DNA of 64,000 nt from Frigidibacter albus (GCF_009908165.1 NZ_JAAAUC010000002.1:186001-250000); one strand, 5' to 3'. Counted from the first letter of the stretch, positions 1-10,002 are shown. Numbers and translations: made by a program. The notes: a model not told the origin generated them from the letters alone.

Positions 1-693
1 ATGGGCGAGACCGGCGCGCCGGAGGCCGGCTTTGCCGCCCCGCGCTTCGATGGCAGCTACCGGATCGACCTCGATATCGACGCGACGCTGGACACGGTGC
101 GCTTTTCCAAGCCTCCCTTGGAACTGGCCCTGCAGACCACGGCGGGCACCGACCTGCGGCTGATCGGGGTGCATGTGAAGTCCAAGGCCCCGCATGGCGC
201 CGATACCCCCGAAAAGGTGATGCGGCTGGCGATCCAGAACCGGCGCAAGCAGCTGGCCGAATGCATCTGGCTGCGCCAACGGGTGGTGGAACATCTGACC
301 GCCTGCGAGAACCTGATCGTGCTGGGGGATTTCAACGACGGCCCTGGCCTTGATGAATACGAAAAGCTGTTCGGCCGCTCGGGGGTGGAGATCGTGCTGG
401 GGGAGGACGCGCCCGCGGATCTGCGCCTGCATGACCCCCATGCCCGCCTGCGCTCTGCCCATGCCACTGCGGCGGGGCCGGCCTCGGCGCGGTTCTATCT
501 GGATGCCGAGGGGCAGTATTTCTCGGCGATGCTGGATTTCGTGATGATCTCTCCCTCGTTGCTGAGCCGGCACCCGAAGTGGCGGATCTGGCACCCGTTC
601 GACGACCCGGCGATCTACAAGGTTCCGGAGCTGCGCGAAGCCTTGCTGACCGCCTCGGATCACTACCCCGTGACGCTGGACATTGATCTGTGA
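1..693 (+). CDS. Endonuclease/exonuclease/phosphatase family protein, 5'-truncated
   Basis: This is the C-terminal part of a DNase I-like metallo-hydrolase. Visible motifs are GVHVKS near residue 57, the Asp-Asn motif GDFND near residue 110 and the terminal SDHYPV motif with the catalytic Asp-His pair. The N-terminal strands that normally hold the first catalytic Asn and Glu are absent. The first base of the window happens to open an in-frame ATG, but the protein starts in mid-domain, so the true start lies upstream of the window. Such enzymes cleave phosphodiester or phosphomonoester bonds in nucleic acids or lipids; the substrate here cannot be told. The stop is TGA at 691-693. Confidence 0.8.
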   Translation: MGETGAPEAGFAAPRFDGSYRIDLDIDATLDTVRFSKPPLELALQTTAGTDLRLIGVHVKSKAPHGADTPEKVMRLAIQNRRKQLAECIWLRQRVVEHLTACENLIVLGDFNDGPGLDEYEKLFGRSGVEIVLGEDAPADLRLHDPHARLRSAHATAAGPASARFYLDAEGQYFSAMLDFVMISPSLLSRHPKWRIWHPFDDPAIYKVPELREALLTASDHYPVTLDIDL

Positions 694-730
694 CCTACCG
701 GGCTACCCCGGATTGGCATAGGATGGCCCC

Positions 731-1138
731 ATGAAATATGCCCTGACGCTCGCCCTGCTTCTTGCATCGCCCCTGACGGCGCAGACCCTGCCCGAGGAGG
801 CGCCGGACGAGCGGGGCCTGTGGGAGCGGGGCGCCGACCGGCTGCTGCAGAACCTGCTGGACGAGATGGCCCCGGCACTGGACGAGGCCGAGCAAGCGTT
901 CCGCGAGATGGAGCCGACCTTCCGCGCCATGCTGCCGATGATGCGCGAGCTGGCCGAGATGGTGGGCGATATCGACCACTACCACATGCCGGAAAAGCTG
1001 CCGAACGGGGATATCCTGCTGCGGCGCAAGCCGGATCTGCCGCCGGAGCCGGAGACCCCGCCGGAGCGCGACCCGGAACGTCCGATGCCGCAGCCCGGAC
1101 TGCCGGACCTTGGTCCGGGCGAGCAGATCGAGATTTAG
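731..1138 (+). CDS. Small exported protein, unknown function
   Basis: This 135-residue protein begins with a classic signal peptide: Lys-Tyr, a Leu/Ala-rich core, and likely cleavage after LTA at about residue 17. The mature part is acidic and helical in its first two thirds, with many Glu, Met and Leu, and ends in a Pro/Glu/Arg-rich tail. It is probably periplasmic. I recognise no named domain. An AGGATGG ribosome-binding site precedes the ATG. It follows the upstream nuclease gene by 37 nt in the same direction and converges on ppx, whose stop lies 8 nt beyond its own. Confidence 0.65.
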   Translation: MKYALTLALLLASPLTAQTLPEEAPDERGLWERGADRLLQNLLDEMAPALDEAEQAFREMEPTFRAMLPMMRELAEMVGDIDHYHMPEKLPNGDILLRRKPDLPPEPETPPERDPERPMPQPGLPDLGPGEQIEI

Positions 1139-1146
1139 CCCTGACT

Positions 1147-2700
1147 CTAAGGCGCCGCGCCGGCGCTGCGCACCTTGGTGGTGACCCCCATCGCGGTCGC
1201 CAGCGAGGCAAAGCGCGCTGCGGTCACCTCGCCGAACAGCGCCTCGTCCGCAGGGTTCAGCACCAGCTCCAGCAGCTTCTTCTTGGGGTAGAGCTTCAGG
1301 CTGCCCGCCTCATCCGGCGACTGGATCGAGAACATGGCACCAAAGCGCATGGCCTTGCCGAGGATCTCGGCGTCGCGCAGGTCTTCGGGGGGCAGCAGCG
1401 CGAACATCGGCTCCATCCGGCTGCCGGCGCGGCTGTTCTTGTAGCGGTGCAGCAGCGCGAGGCCGAGGAAGATCCGGTCCGGATGGCCAAGCCCGCCAAG
1501 GTTGGCGCGGGTAACGTTGTCGAAACAGGCCTCGGCCCGGTAGTCGGGGTGGGTGCGCCATGAGGTGTCATGCAGCAGGCAGGCCGCCTTGACGATGCGC
1601 AGCCGTTCGGGCGGGGCCTTGGCGAAGATCGGCAGCAGGAAATCATAGAGCCTGCGGCCAAAGCCGGGCAGGCGCGCCTGTGTCGCCTCGGCGAAGCGGC
1701 AGGCCTCGATCAGCGGGTCGCGGCGGCGCAGGCGGTCGGGCATCTGTTCGTAGAGCAGCCCTTCGCGGATGCCGTAGGACGACACGTCCAGCTCCTTCGG
1801 GCGAAAGGCGCGGATCAACTCGGCCAGCACCTGCGAGGCCAGCGGCACCAGATCCATCCGTTCGGCCGAGGTGCCGGTGCGGGCGCGCAGCACGCCGAGG
1901 TCGTTCTGGGCGATCCACTCGACTGTTTCCAGCAGCGAGGCCGGGGTCATCCGATATTCGTGCAGCACCGTCATCGGATAATTGCGCCGTTCCATGTCCA
2001 GCCGGGCGATGGCGCGCCAACTGCCGCCGACAAGGTAGATGCGGTCATGCTGGCGGCCGATCTGCGCCTTGAGGCCCGACATGATCGCCGCGATATGGGC
2101 CTTGAGCGCCTTGGGCCCGCCTTCGACCTGTTGCAGGCGGAAGGGCCCCAGCGGCGAGGTGACGCGGCGGCCGATCTCGCCATTCGCCACCTCGGCCAGC
2201 TCCATCGAGCTGCCGCCGATGTCACAGACCAGCCCCTCGGCCTCGGGCCAGCCCAGAAGTACGCCCTGCGCGGACAGGCGCGCCTCTTCCTCGCCGTCGA
2301 TCACATGCAGGCGTAGCCCGGTCTCGCGCAGCACCTCGGCCTGGAACTCCGCGCCATCCTCGGCCTCGCGCACCGCCGCTGTCGCAACGCAGGTGAGGGG
2401 GGCCATCTTCATCCCTTCGGCCAGCAGCGCGAAACGCTTGAGCGCGGCCATCGCCCGCTCGCTGCCCTTGGGGTTCAGCCGGCCGGTGCTGGACAGGCCC
2501 TGACCCAGCCCGCACATGACCTTTTCGTTGAAGAAATAGGCGGGGCTGCGGGCGGCGCCGTCGAACACCACCATCCGGACAGAGTTCGATCCGACATCGA
2601 CCACCCCGACCCGGCTCAGCGCGCGGGCCGATGGGTCCTCGAACAGAGGGCGTCCAAACGGCCCCCAGTCATCGCCGGGCGCCTCGGTCGTGCCATCCAT
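1147..2700 (-). CDS. ppx: Exopolyphosphatase, Ppx/GppA family
   Basis: This 517-residue enzyme releases phosphate from the ends of polyphosphate (or pppGpp). The ASKHA-fold phosphate-binding motif DVGSNSVR is at 35-42, the region with the catalytic Glu (ATAAVREAEDG) near 115, and the second nucleotide/phosphate motif DIGGSS near 167. The C-terminal third is an HD-like helical domain with HDTSWR. The frame stays open upstream to 3012, but that part is low-complexity shadow of the ppk1 3' flank. I chose the ATG at 2700, which is preceded by GGGGAAG. It lies 133 nt downstream of ppk1 on the same strand, so synthesis and degradation of polyphosphate are encoded together. Confidence 0.9.
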   Translation of the reverse strand: MDGTTEAPGDDWGPFGRPLFEDPSARALSRVGVVDVGSNSVRMVVFDGAARSPAYFFNEKVMCGLGQGLSSTGRLNPKGSERAMAALKRFALLAEGMKMAPLTCVATAAVREAEDGAEFQAEVLRETGLRLHVIDGEEEARLSAQGVLLGWPEAEGLVCDIGGSSMELAEVANGEIGRRVTSPLGPFRLQQVEGGPKALKAHIAAIMSGLKAQIGRQHDRIYLVGGSWRAIARLDMERRNYPMTVLHEYRMTPASLLETVEWIAQNDLGVLRARTGTSAERMDLVPLASQVLAELIRAFRPKELDVSSYGIREGLLYEQMPDRLRRRDPLIEACRFAEATQARLPGFGRRLYDFLLPIFAKAPPERLRIVKAACLLHDTSWRTHPDYRAEACFDNVTRANLGGLGHPDRIFLGLALLHRYKNSRAGSRMEPMFALLPPEDLRDAEILGKAMRFGAMFSIQSPDEAGSLKLYPKKKLLELVLNPADEALFGEVTAARFASLATAMGVTTKVRSAGAAP

Positions 2701-2833
2701 CGGATCTTCCCCAGTTTCGGTCGAGCGAGGGGCACCCGCTGCGCGCGGCCGGCCCCCCCGAGTCACCTGGCGACCTTGCCGCCGCGTTGCGGCAAGGTCA
2801 ATGCGCGACGCGCAGTCAGGGGGCGGGCACGCC

Positions 2834-5011
2834 TCAATCCGCCGAATGCGCCAGCCGCGGAACATCCGCTGCCCCGGCCTTGCCGCGGCCGGACAAAGAG
2901 GGGTTGTCCATGAAGAAACGGTGACAGCTGAACAGGTCGGTCTTGCCGTCCGGCAGCGGGCGCACGAAACGGCCATCGGGCTGCAGGATCCAGCTTTGCG
3001 CCTCGTCCGCAAGGTTGGCGGCCATGATCTGGTTGACGATCTGCGCCTTGACGGTGGCGTTCTTGATCTCGACCAGCGTTTCCACCCGGCGGTTCAGGTT
3101 GCGGCCCATCCAGTCGGCCGAGGAAATGAACACCCGCGCCTTGCCCGAGGGCAGGCCGTGGCCATTGCCGAAACAGACGATGCGGCTGTGTTCGAGGAAG
3201 CGCCCGACGATGGATTTCACCCGGATATTCTCGGACAGGCCCACGATGCCGGGCCGCACGCCGCAGATCCCGCGGATGATCAGGTTGATCCGCACCCCGG
3301 CCTGGCTGGCGGCATAGAGCGCGTCGATCACCTCGGGTTCGATCAGGCTGTTCATCTTGGCCCAGATCTCGGCCGGGCGGCCGGCGCGGGCATGGACTGC
3401 CTCGCGCCCGATCATCTCGATCAGCCGCGCCTTGAGCGAGATCGGCGAGATCGACAGGTTTTCGAGCCCCGAAGGCTGCACATAGCCCGACAGGTAGTTG
3501 AACACCTTGGTCGCATCGCGGCCAAGCGCCGGATCGCAGGTGAAGAACGACAGGTCGGTATAGATGCGCGCGGTGATCGGGTGGTAGTTGCCGGTGCCGA
3601 AATGGGTATAGGTCACCAGGGCATCGCCCTCGCGCCGCACCACGGTGCTGATCTTGGCATGGGTCTTGTAGTTGACGAAGCCATAGACGACATGCGCCCC
3701 CGACCGTTCCAGCCGCCGCGACTGGCGGATGTTGGCGGCCTCGTCGAAGCGGGCGCGCAGTTCCACCAGCGCGGTGACCGACTTGCCGGCTTCTGCCGCC
3801 TCGCACAGCGCGCCGACGATGGGGCTGTCGCGGCTGGTGCGGTAGAGCGTCTGCTTGATCGCCAGCACGTCAGGGTCGGCCGCGGCCTGCTGCAGGAAGC
3901 GGATGACCATGTCGAAGGTTTCATAGGGGTGGTGCAGCAGCATGTCCTTTTGCCGGATCGCGGCAAAGATGTCGCCGTCATGGTCCTGCACCCGCTCGGG
4001 GATGCGCGGCACGAAGGGCGGCCATTGCAGGTCGCGGCGGTTGTCGAGCACCAGTTCCTTGAGGTCGGCCATCCCCAGGAGGCCCTTCACCTCGACCACC
4101 TCGTCGGGTGTCACGTCCAGCTCTTCCATGATCAGCGCGCGCAGGGTATCGGGCGCGCCGGCGGTGATCTTCAGGCGGATGACCTCGCCGCGGCGGCGGC
4201 GCTTCAGCGCGGTCTCGAACTCGCGCACCAGATCCTCGGCTTCTTCCTCGACCTCGAGGTCGCTGTCGCGCAGCACCCGGAAGGCGCAGTGCCCGGTATC
4301 GGCATAACCGGGGAACAGGCTGTCGAGATGCAGCAGCAACAGCTCTTCGAGCGGCAGGAACCGCGCCTCGCCCTTGCGGCCCGCGGGCAGGGCGATGAAG
4401 CGGGCGATCTGCTGCGGGATCGGCAGCAGCGCCTGCAAGGGCCGGCGGTCGGACACGCGCTGCAGCTCCAGCGCAAGGCAGAAGCCGGTATTGGGGATGA
4501 AGGGGAAGGGGTGCGCCGGGTCGATGGCCAGCGGCGAGAGCACGGGGAACACCCGGCTCACGAAGAAGTCGTGCAGGAAGGCGCGGTCGCGCACCGTCAG
4601 CCGGGCGCGGGTCATCAGGCAGATGCCGGCCTTCTGGTTTTCGCGCCGCAGCTTGGTCCAGACCGTCTGCTGCATCGCCATCAGGCGCCGCGCCTCGGCA
4701 TTGATCTTCACCAGCTGCTCGGCGGGCGTCATGCCGTCATCGGAGGGCTGGCTGGCGCCATTGCGCACCAGTTGGCGCAGGCCGGCGACGCGCACGGTGT
4801 AGAACTCGTCGAGGTTGGTGGCCGAGATCGACAGGAAGCGCAGCCGTTCCAGCAGCGGCACGCGCGGGTTGCGCGCCTCGTCCAGCACGCGCCAGTTGAA
4901 GGCCAGCCAGCTCAGCTCACGGTTGAAAAACCGCTGCGGCCCGTCGCGGCGGGCGGCGGGAAGCGCCTGCGGGGCGGGAAACGGGGCATTGAGGAAATCG
5001 GCTTGGGTCAT
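2834..5011 (-). CDS. ppk1: Polyphosphate kinase 1
   Basis: The 725-residue product makes polyphosphate from ATP. The N-terminal domain opens with the conserved [16 protein letters not shown] (about 26-41). The phosphorylated histidine sits in [11 protein letters not shown] at about residue 470, inside the phospholipase-D-like catalytic part. The C-terminal catalytic domain has the FGNGHG and [15 protein letters not shown] motifs typical of PPK1. Length matches the family. The frame is open upstream, but MTQADFLN at 5011 gives the expected N-terminus; MVPTTY at 5056 is an alternative. Neither start has a strong Shine-Dalgarno. It lies 103 nt downstream of hdaA and upstream of ppx on the same strand. 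Confidence 0.95.
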   Translation of the reverse strand: MTQADFLNAPFPAPQALPAARRDGPQRFFNRELSWLAFNWRVLDEARNPRVPLLERLRFLSISATNLDEFYTVRVAGLRQLVRNGASQPSDDGMTPAEQLVKINAEARRLMAMQQTVWTKLRRENQKAGICLMTRARLTVRDRAFLHDFFVSRVFPVLSPLAIDPAHPFPFIPNTGFCLALELQRVSDRRPLQALLPIPQQIARFIALPAGRKGEARFLPLEELLLLHLDSLFPGYADTGHCAFRVLRDSDLEVEEEAEDLVREFETALKRRRRGEVIRLKITAGAPDTLRALIMEELDVTPDEVVEVKGLLGMADLKELVLDNRRDLQWPPFVPRIPERVQDHDGDIFAAIRQKDMLLHHPYETFDMVIRFLQQAAADPDVLAIKQTLYRTSRDSPIVGALCEAAEAGKSVTALVELRARFDEAANIRQSRRLERSGAHVVYGFVNYKTHAKISTVVRREGDALVTYTHFGTGNYHPITARIYTDLSFFTCDPALGRDATKVFNYLSGYVQPSGLENLSISPISLKARLIEMIGREAVHARAGRPAEIWAKMNSLIEPEVIDALYAASQAGVRINLIIRGICGVRPGIVGLSENIRVKSIVGRFLEHSRIVCFGNGHGLPSGKARVFISSADWMGRNLNRRVETLVEIKNATVKAQIVNQIMAANLADEAQSWILQPDGRFVRPLPDGKTDLFSCHRFFMDNPSLSGRGKAGAADVPRLAHSAD

Positions 5012-5114
5012 ATGTGCTGCTCGGGCTGCGCTTTTTGCGTATGTTGTTGGCACCATTATGGGGGCAAGGGGGGATGAGTGTCCAGCGGGTGGCGGGGGCG
5101 CGGCCAGAGGAGGA

Positions 5115-5786
5115 TCAGCCCGCGGCCAACAGGCTCGCGGCAAGTGCCCGGCTGACCGGCTTGCCCGAGGCCAGCGATGCGGCATCGAGCCGCGCCACCA
5201 GATCGCGGGCGCCGGCCAGAGAGCGGTCCATCCGTGCCGTCAGGAACGGGATCAGCGCCGGCGGCACCGCAATCTGCCGGTCGGCGAAGAGCTTGACCAG
5301 CACAGCCGCCAGCAGGTCATCCCCCGGCGGATCAAGCATTGCGGTCGAGGTGCCCTGCATCCGGCTGGCAAGGTCGGGCAGGCGCAGCGACCAGCGCGCG
5401 GGCGGGTTGGCCGCGGTTATCAGCAGCCGCCCGCCCTCGGCGAGCACGAGGTTGTGGAGGTGGAAGAGCGCCGCCTCGGCCGCGTCATATCCGGCGATGC
5501 AGTCGGCATTCTCGACCGCAACGGCCCCGGCTGCGGCCAGCGCCGGCACATCGGCCAGCGGCAGTTCGGCAGCGGGCACGATTTCGGCTCCGGTCTCGGC
5601 GGCCCAGACATGCGCGAGATGGGTCTTGCCCGACCCCTCCGGGCCGACCAGCACCAGCTTGCGCTGCGGCCAGTCCCGCCAGCCGTCGATCTGCGCCAGT
5701 GCCAGCGCATTCGAGGGGGCCACGAAGAAATCGCCGCGCCCCAGTGACCGGCGCGGCGGCAGGTCGAAGGCCAGTTGCTGCGCCAT
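5115..5786 (-). CDS. hdaA: DnaA regulatory inactivator, Hda/HdaA type
   Basis: This 223-residue protein resembles the AAA+ part of DnaA. In alphaproteobacteria HdaA works with the DNA polymerase sliding clamp to convert DnaA-ATP to DnaA-ADP and so limit re-initiation. The N-terminal QLAFDL at residues 4-9 fits a clamp-binding motif. Walker A is GPEGSGKT at 48-55, and the Walker B-like strand is AVAVENAD near 92. There is no DNA-binding domain IV, which separates it from DnaA itself. Its ATG overlaps the perM stop by one base (TGATG on the minus strand), indicating translational coupling. Confidence 0.9.
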   Translation of the reverse strand: MAQQLAFDLPPRRSLGRGDFFVAPSNALALAQIDGWRDWPQRKLVLVGPEGSGKTHLAHVWAAETGAEIVPAAELPLADVPALAAAGAVAVENADCIAGYDAAEAALFHLHNLVLAEGGRLLITAANPPARWSLRLPDLASRMQGTSTAMLDPPGDDLLAAVLVKLFADRQIAVPPALIPFLTARMDRSLAGARDLVARLDAASLASGKPVSRALAASLLAAG

Positions 5787-6952
5787 CAGGGGGCCGTTCG
5801 TCCCGGCGGCTGCAGGATCACGGCGCCGGTTTCGGGCGAGAGGCGCGCCTCGGCCTCGGGCGCCAGTGTGACCTCGACCCGCAGATCCGGCTCGGGCACG
5901 CTGTCGAGCCCGTTATAGAGCTTGCTCTCGGTATACTGGTTGATGAGGAACCGCGCGATCACCCCAAGCGCCGCTGCGACCGGCACCGCGACCAGCATCC
6001 CGGCAAAGCCGAACAGCGTGCCGAAGGCCGACAGCGCGAACAGCAGCCAGACCGGGTGCAGGCCCACCGAGTTGCCCACCAGTTTCGGGGTCAGAATATT
6101 GCCTTCGACGAACTGGCCCGACTGGAAGATCGCCCAGATCAGCGCGATCATCCACCACTCGCCCCAGAACTGGAACAGCGCGAGTCCGATGGCGAGCCCG
6201 CCGCCGACCAGCGCGCCGACATAGGGGATGAAGGTCAAAAAGCCGGCAATCGCGCCGACCACCAGCCCGAAGTTGAGCCCCGCCAGCGCCAGCGCCACCG
6301 AGTAGTAGACGCCAAGGATCACGCAGACCAGCACCTGCCCGCGCACGAACCCGGCCAGAACGGCGTCGATCTCGGAGGCGAGGCGGCGGATGGTGGGGGC
6401 ATGGTCGCGCGGCAGCCAGCCGTCGATCCGCGAGATCATCTTGTCCCAATCGAGCAGCATGTAGAAGGCCACGACCGGCACCACGACGATGAACACCACG
6501 AAGTTCACGACGCCCATGGCCGAGGACAGCACCGTCGTGACCAGTTCCCCCCCGCGCGAGCGGATCATCTCGCCGATGCTGGCCAGCGTCTCGCGCAGCA
6601 CGCTTTCATTGTCCATGATCGTGGGGAAGCGGGCCGTCAGGAACGTCTGCAACTGGCCAAGGATCTGCGGCGCGGTGTTGATCAGCTGCGCCAGCTGCCG
6701 CACCAGCGTCGGGATCACCAGCAGCGCGGCCAGAACGAACACCACCACGGCGACGATCGAGATCAGGGCGGTGGCGGCGGTGCGGGACATTCCCGTCCGC
6801 TCCAGCCGGTCGGCGACCGGATCCATGAAATAGGCCACGGCCCCGCCGACGAGGAAGGGCAGGATGACGTTGCCAAGGCCCCAGAGCACGACAAGGAACA
6901 CTGCTGCGGCAATGCCCCAGTACTTCATCTGTTGCCGGACCGGCAGCGCCAT
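5786..6952 (-). CDS. AI-2E family (PerM-like) membrane transporter
   Basis: This 388-residue polytopic inner-membrane protein has the AI-2E/PerM layout: two N-terminal membrane helices, a soluble stretch (about 75-140), then five or six further helices including the conserved FLTFIPYVGALVGGGLAIG. Family members have been linked to export of autoinducer or to ion exchange; the substrate here is unknown. Two ATGs lie nine bases apart. I prefer 6952, because GGAAGG sits at proper distance from it and abuts the earlier one at 6961. It heads the leftward run perM-hdaA-ppk1-ppx. Confidence 0.88.
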   Translation of the reverse strand: MALPVRQQMKYWGIAAAVFLVVLWGLGNVILPFLVGGAVAYFMDPVADRLERTGMSRTAATALISIVAVVVFVLAALLVIPTLVRQLAQLINTAPQILGQLQTFLTARFPTIMDNESVLRETLASIGEMIRSRGGELVTTVLSSAMGVVNFVVFIVVVPVVAFYMLLDWDKMISRIDGWLPRDHAPTIRRLASEIDAVLAGFVRGQVLVCVILGVYYSVALALAGLNFGLVVGAIAGFLTFIPYVGALVGGGLAIGLALFQFWGEWWMIALIWAIFQSGQFVEGNILTPKLVGNSVGLHPVWLLFALSAFGTLFGFAGMLVAVPVAAALGVIARFLINQYTESKLYNGLDSVPEPDLRVEVTLAPEAEARLSPETGAVILQPPGRTAP

Positions 6953-7091
6953 CGTCGTCATCCTTCCGAGTTTCCGCCGGGCCAGAGGCCGCCGTCTGTG
7001 TCGCGTCCAAGTCATCGCCCAGCCTGCGCCGCACCGCAAGCGGCTTGCCCGTGCAAAGGCCGCCCGACAGTCGCCTCAGCTTGCCTGACAG

Positions 7092-7104
7092 ATGCGTATC
7101 GCAT
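7092..7104. promoter_or_regulatory. 13-bp palindrome between perM and proS
   Basis: ATGCG-TAT-CGCAT is a perfect 5-3-5 inverted repeat in the 190-nt divergent region, 39 nt before the proS start. It could be an operator or chance; no regulator is encoded nearby. Confidence 0.25.
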
Positions 7105-7142
7105 AGACGATGTGCAAGCTCCCATACCCACAGGTTCCCGCA

Positions 7143-8480
7143 ATGCGCCTTTCCCGCTACTTCCTGCCCGTGCTGAAGGAAAATCCCGCCGAGGCGCAGA
7201 TCGTCTCGCATCGCTACATGCTGCGCGCCGGCATGATCAAGCAGCAGGCGGCGGGGATCTATTCCTGGCTGCCGCTGGGGTTCAAGGTGCTGCGCCGGAT
7301 CGAGCAGATCGTGCATGAGGAGCAGATCCGCGCCGGGCATATTCCCCTGCTGATGCCCACCCTGCAACCGGCCGACCTGTGGCGCGAAAGCGGGCGCTAT
7401 GACGATTACGGCCAGGAAATGCTGCGCATCAAGGACCGGCAGGAGCGCGAGATGCTCTATGGCCCGACCAATGAGGAGATGATCACCGACATCTTCCGCA
7501 GCCATGTGGGCAGCTACAAGGACCTGCCGCTGACGCTGTATCACATCCAGTGGAAGTTCCGCGACGAGATGCGCCCGCGCTTCGGGGTGATGCGGGGGCG
7601 CGAGTTCCTGATGAAGGACGGCTACAACTTCGACCTGACCAAGGAAGACGCGCTGCACGCCTACAACCGCCACCTCGTCAGCTACCTGCGCACCTATGAG
7701 CGCATGGGGTTGCAGGCGATCCCGATGCGGGCCGACTCTGGCCCCATCGGCGGCGACGACACGCATGAATTCCTGGTGCTGGCGGCCACCGGCGAGTCGG
7801 AGGTGTTCTATGACTCTGCCGTGACCGACATCCGCCTGGGCAAGCGCGAGATCGACTATGACGACAAGGCCCAGTGCCAGGCGGTGATGGAGGAGTTCAC
7901 CTCGCTCTACGCCCGCACCGACGAGACCCATGACGCGGCCCTGTTCGACGCCATCCCCGAGGAGCGGCGCAAGTCGGCGCGGGGGATCGAGGTCGGGCAG
8001 ATCTTCTACTTCGGCACCAAGTATTCCGAGCCGATGGGCGCGAATGTGGTGACCCCGGATGGGGCCCGCGTGCCCGTCCACATGGGCTCGCACGGTATCG
8101 GCGTGTCGCGCCTGCTGGGAGCGATCATCGAGGCGAGCCATGACGACAAGGGCATCATCTGGCCCGAGGGCGTGACCCCGTTCCATGTGGGCATCGTCAA
8201 CCTCAAGCAGGGAGACGCCGGCACCGATAGCGCCTGCGAGGCGATCTATGGCGCGCTGAAGGCCAAGGGGCTGGACCCGCTCTATGACGACCGCGACGAG
8301 CGGGCGGGGGCGAAATTCGCCACGATGGACCTGATCGGCCTGCCCTGGCGGATCACCGTCGGGCCGCGCGGCCTTGCGGCGAACAAGGTGGAACTGACCT
8401 CGCGCCGCACCGGCGTGAGCGAGGAGATGAGCCCGGAGGCCGCGGTGGCGCGGGTCGTGGAGATTTACGCGGGGATCTGA
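7143..8480 (+). CDS. proS: Prolyl-tRNA synthetase, short alphaproteobacterial form
   Basis: This class II synthetase charges tRNA-Pro. At 445 residues it is the short bacterial form that lacks the inserted editing domain found in the roughly 570-residue E. coli enzyme. Class II motif 2 is in [19 protein letters not shown] near residue 140, followed by MKDGYNFD, and motif 3 is in [13 protein letters not shown] near 320. The anticodon-binding domain forms the C-terminal 110 residues. The chosen start gives [15 protein letters not shown], the standard N-terminus; an upstream in-frame ATG at 7110 is unlikely. It is transcribed away from perM. Confidence 0.96.
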   Translation: MRLSRYFLPVLKENPAEAQIVSHRYMLRAGMIKQQAAGIYSWLPLGFKVLRRIEQIVHEEQIRAGHIPLLMPTLQPADLWRESGRYDDYGQEMLRIKDRQEREMLYGPTNEEMITDIFRSHVGSYKDLPLTLYHIQWKFRDEMRPRFGVMRGREFLMKDGYNFDLTKEDALHAYNRHLVSYLRTYERMGLQAIPMRADSGPIGGDDTHEFLVLAATGESEVFYDSAVTDIRLGKREIDYDDKAQCQAVMEEFTSLYARTDETHDAALFDAIPEERRKSARGIEVGQIFYFGTKYSEPMGANVVTPDGARVPVHMGSHGIGVSRLLGAIIEASHDDKGIIWPEGVTPFHVGIVNLKQGDAGTDSACEAIYGALKAKGLDPLYDDRDERAGAKFATMDLIGLPWRITVGPRGLAANKVELTSRRTGVSEEMSPEAAVARVVEIYAGI

Positions 8481-8509
8481 CGGCGGAGGAGGGCCTTGCC
8501 CGGCAAGGA

Positions 8510-8584
8510 AGAAGAAGGGGGGCGCCGCCCCCCGTCGCTTGCAGCGACTCCCCCCGGGATATTTTTGCCAGCAAGAATGGCAAA
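8510..8584. repeat. Triple hairpin of the dispersed AAATATCC module; probable two-way terminator
   Basis: Three hairpins lie in a row between the convergent ends of proS and kynU. The first pairs GGGGGGC (8517-8523) with GCCCCCC (8527-8533). The second pairs GTCGCT (8534-8539) with AGCGAC (8543-8548). The third pairs TTTGCCA (8564-8570) with TGGCAAA (8578-8584). The stretch CCCCCCGGGATATTTTTG with CCAGCAAGAA recurs near 13.7 and 36.2 kb, so this is one copy of a dispersed element; read on the minus strand it has the common orientation. Confidence 0.6.
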
Positions 8585-8601
8585 GTGGGTCTTGGCCCGC
8601 G

Positions 8602-9798
8602 TCAGGTGACCCTGGCGCGGGCCTTGTATTCGGGGCGGTCCCAGAGGTCTCCGGCCATGATTTCGGCGAGGATTTCGGCGGCGCGCAGGACTTCGGGCAG
8701 GCCGATATAGAGCGGGGTGAGGCCGAAGCGCAGGATGTCCGGGGCGCGGAAATCGCCGATGACGCCGCGGGCGATGAGCGCCTGCATGATCGCGTAGCCC
8801 TCGGGGTGGCGGAAGCTGACCTGGCTGCCGCGCTGGATTGGGTCGCGGGGGCTGGCGAGGGTGAGGGTGGGGCAGGCAGCTTCGACGGCGGCGATGAAGG
8901 CCTCTGATAGTTCGATGGATTTCGCGCGGATATCGTGAATGTCGGCGATGTCCCAGACGTCCAGCGCCGCCTCCAGCGCGGCGAGTTGCAGGATCGGCGG
9001 GGTGCCGACACGCATCCGCTCGATGCCGCGGCCGGGGCGGTAGCGCGGGTCGAAGGCGAAGGGCGCCTCATGGCCGAGCCAGCCGGAGAGGGCGGGGCGG
9101 GCGCGGTCCGCAAGTGCCTCTGAAACATAGATAAAGGCCGGGCCGCCGGGGCCGGAGTTGAGGTATTTGTAGGTGCAGCCGACGGCGAAATCGGCGCCGG
9201 CTCCGACAAGGTCCAGCGGCACCGCGCCGGCGGAATGGGCGAGGTCCCAGACGGTCAGGGCGCCCGCTTCATGGGCAAGGGCGGTGAGGGCGGCCATGTC
9301 GTGGCGGCGGCCGGTGCGGTAGTCCACCTCGGTCAGCAGCAGCACGGCGACGGTGTCGTCGATGGCCGCTGCCACATCTTCGGGGGCGACGGTGCGAAGG
9401 GTGTAGGCCTCGCCCAAGGTGCGCAGCAGGCCCTCGGCGATATAGAGATCGGAGGGGAAGTTGCCGATGTCGGACAGCACCACGCGGCGGCCGGGGTTCA
9501 GCTCCAGTGCCGAGGCAAGGGCTTGATAAACCTTGATACTCAGCGTGTCGCCCATCACCACTGACCCGGCTGGCGCGCCGATCAGCCGGGCGATGCGGTC
9601 GCCGATGCGGGCGGGCTGGTCCATCCAGCCGGCGCGGTTCCAGCCGGTGATCAGCATCTTGCCCCACTCCTCGGTGACGGTGCGGCCGACCCGCGCTGCG
9701 GCGGTGCGGGGCAGGGGGCCGAGCGAATTGCCGTCGAGGTAGATCATGCCCTCGGGCAGGTCGAACAGGGCGCGGGTGGCGGTGAAATCGGTTGTCAT
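8602..9798 (-). CDS. kynU: Kynureninase
   Basis: The 398-residue PLP enzyme cleaves kynurenine to anthranilate and alanine in tryptophan breakdown. It shows the family opening YLDGNSLGPLPRTA near residue 20 and the PLP lysine in GCTYKYLNSGPGGPAF near 220, followed by GWLGHEAPFAFD. The start is preceded by GGAGG at 9803-9807. No other kynurenine gene adjoins it, although an alpha/beta hydrolase of the kynurenine formamidase type lies at the far end of the window. It converges on proS and is divergent from the membrane protein gene at 10003. Confidence 0.95.
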   Translation of the reverse strand: MTTDFTATRALFDLPEGMIYLDGNSLGPLPRTAAARVGRTVTEEWGKMLITGWNRAGWMDQPARIGDRIARLIGAPAGSVVMGDTLSIKVYQALASALELNPGRRVVLSDIGNFPSDLYIAEGLLRTLGEAYTLRTVAPEDVAAAIDDTVAVLLLTEVDYRTGRRHDMAALTALAHEAGALTVWDLAHSAGAVPLDLVGAGADFAVGCTYKYLNSGPGGPAFIYVSEALADRARPALSGWLGHEAPFAFDPRYRPGRGIERMRVGTPPILQLAALEAALDVWDIADIHDIRAKSIELSEAFIAAVEAACPTLTLASPRDPIQRGSQVSFRHPEGYAIMQALIARGVIGDFRAPDILRFGLTPLYIGLPEVLRAAEILAEIMAGDLWDRPEYKARARVT

Positions 9799-9859
9799 CG
9801 GGCCTCCGGGAGTTGGCTTGACGGTGCCGCAGCGGGGCGCGGGAGGCAAGACGGATCGG

Positions 9860-9874
9860 GTATGGAACCCATAC
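9860..9874. promoter_or_regulatory. 15-bp perfect palindrome upstream of kynU
   Basis: GTATGG-AAC-CCATAC is a perfect 6-3-6 inverted repeat, 62 nt before the kynU start and in the region shared with the divergent gene at 10003. It is a candidate operator for kynU or the neighbour. No regulator gene is adjacent, so the binding protein is unknown. Confidence 0.35.
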
Positions 9875-9893
9875 AGATCCTAGGCAGATACCA

Positions 9894-9913
9894 TGCGCAT
9901 GATTTGCGCATGA
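9894..9913. promoter_or_regulatory. Direct repeat TGCGCATGA x2, 11-bp period
   Basis: TGCGCATGA occurs at 9894-9902 and again at 9905-9913, one helical turn apart. The first copy sits in a longer palindrome ATGCGCAT. Together with the palindrome at 9860 this suggests a compact regulatory region for kynU; this is inference only. Confidence 0.3.
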
Positions 9914-10002
9914 CGGATCACGGGCCCCGCGGCCGCAATCCGCTTGCGCCTGCCGCGCGCTGCGCCACTCTGGCCCCTGAACCCGCCCACCGGAGTGACC
10001 TC

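Noticed and set aside
2690-5077. A 795-codon plus-strand frame opposite ppk1
   Set aside because: It is the antisense shadow of a clear PPK1; no recognisable domain and biased composition.
6606-9209. An 867-codon minus-strand frame across proS
   Set aside because: It covers proS antisense and parts of perM and kynU out of frame; it is not protein-like.
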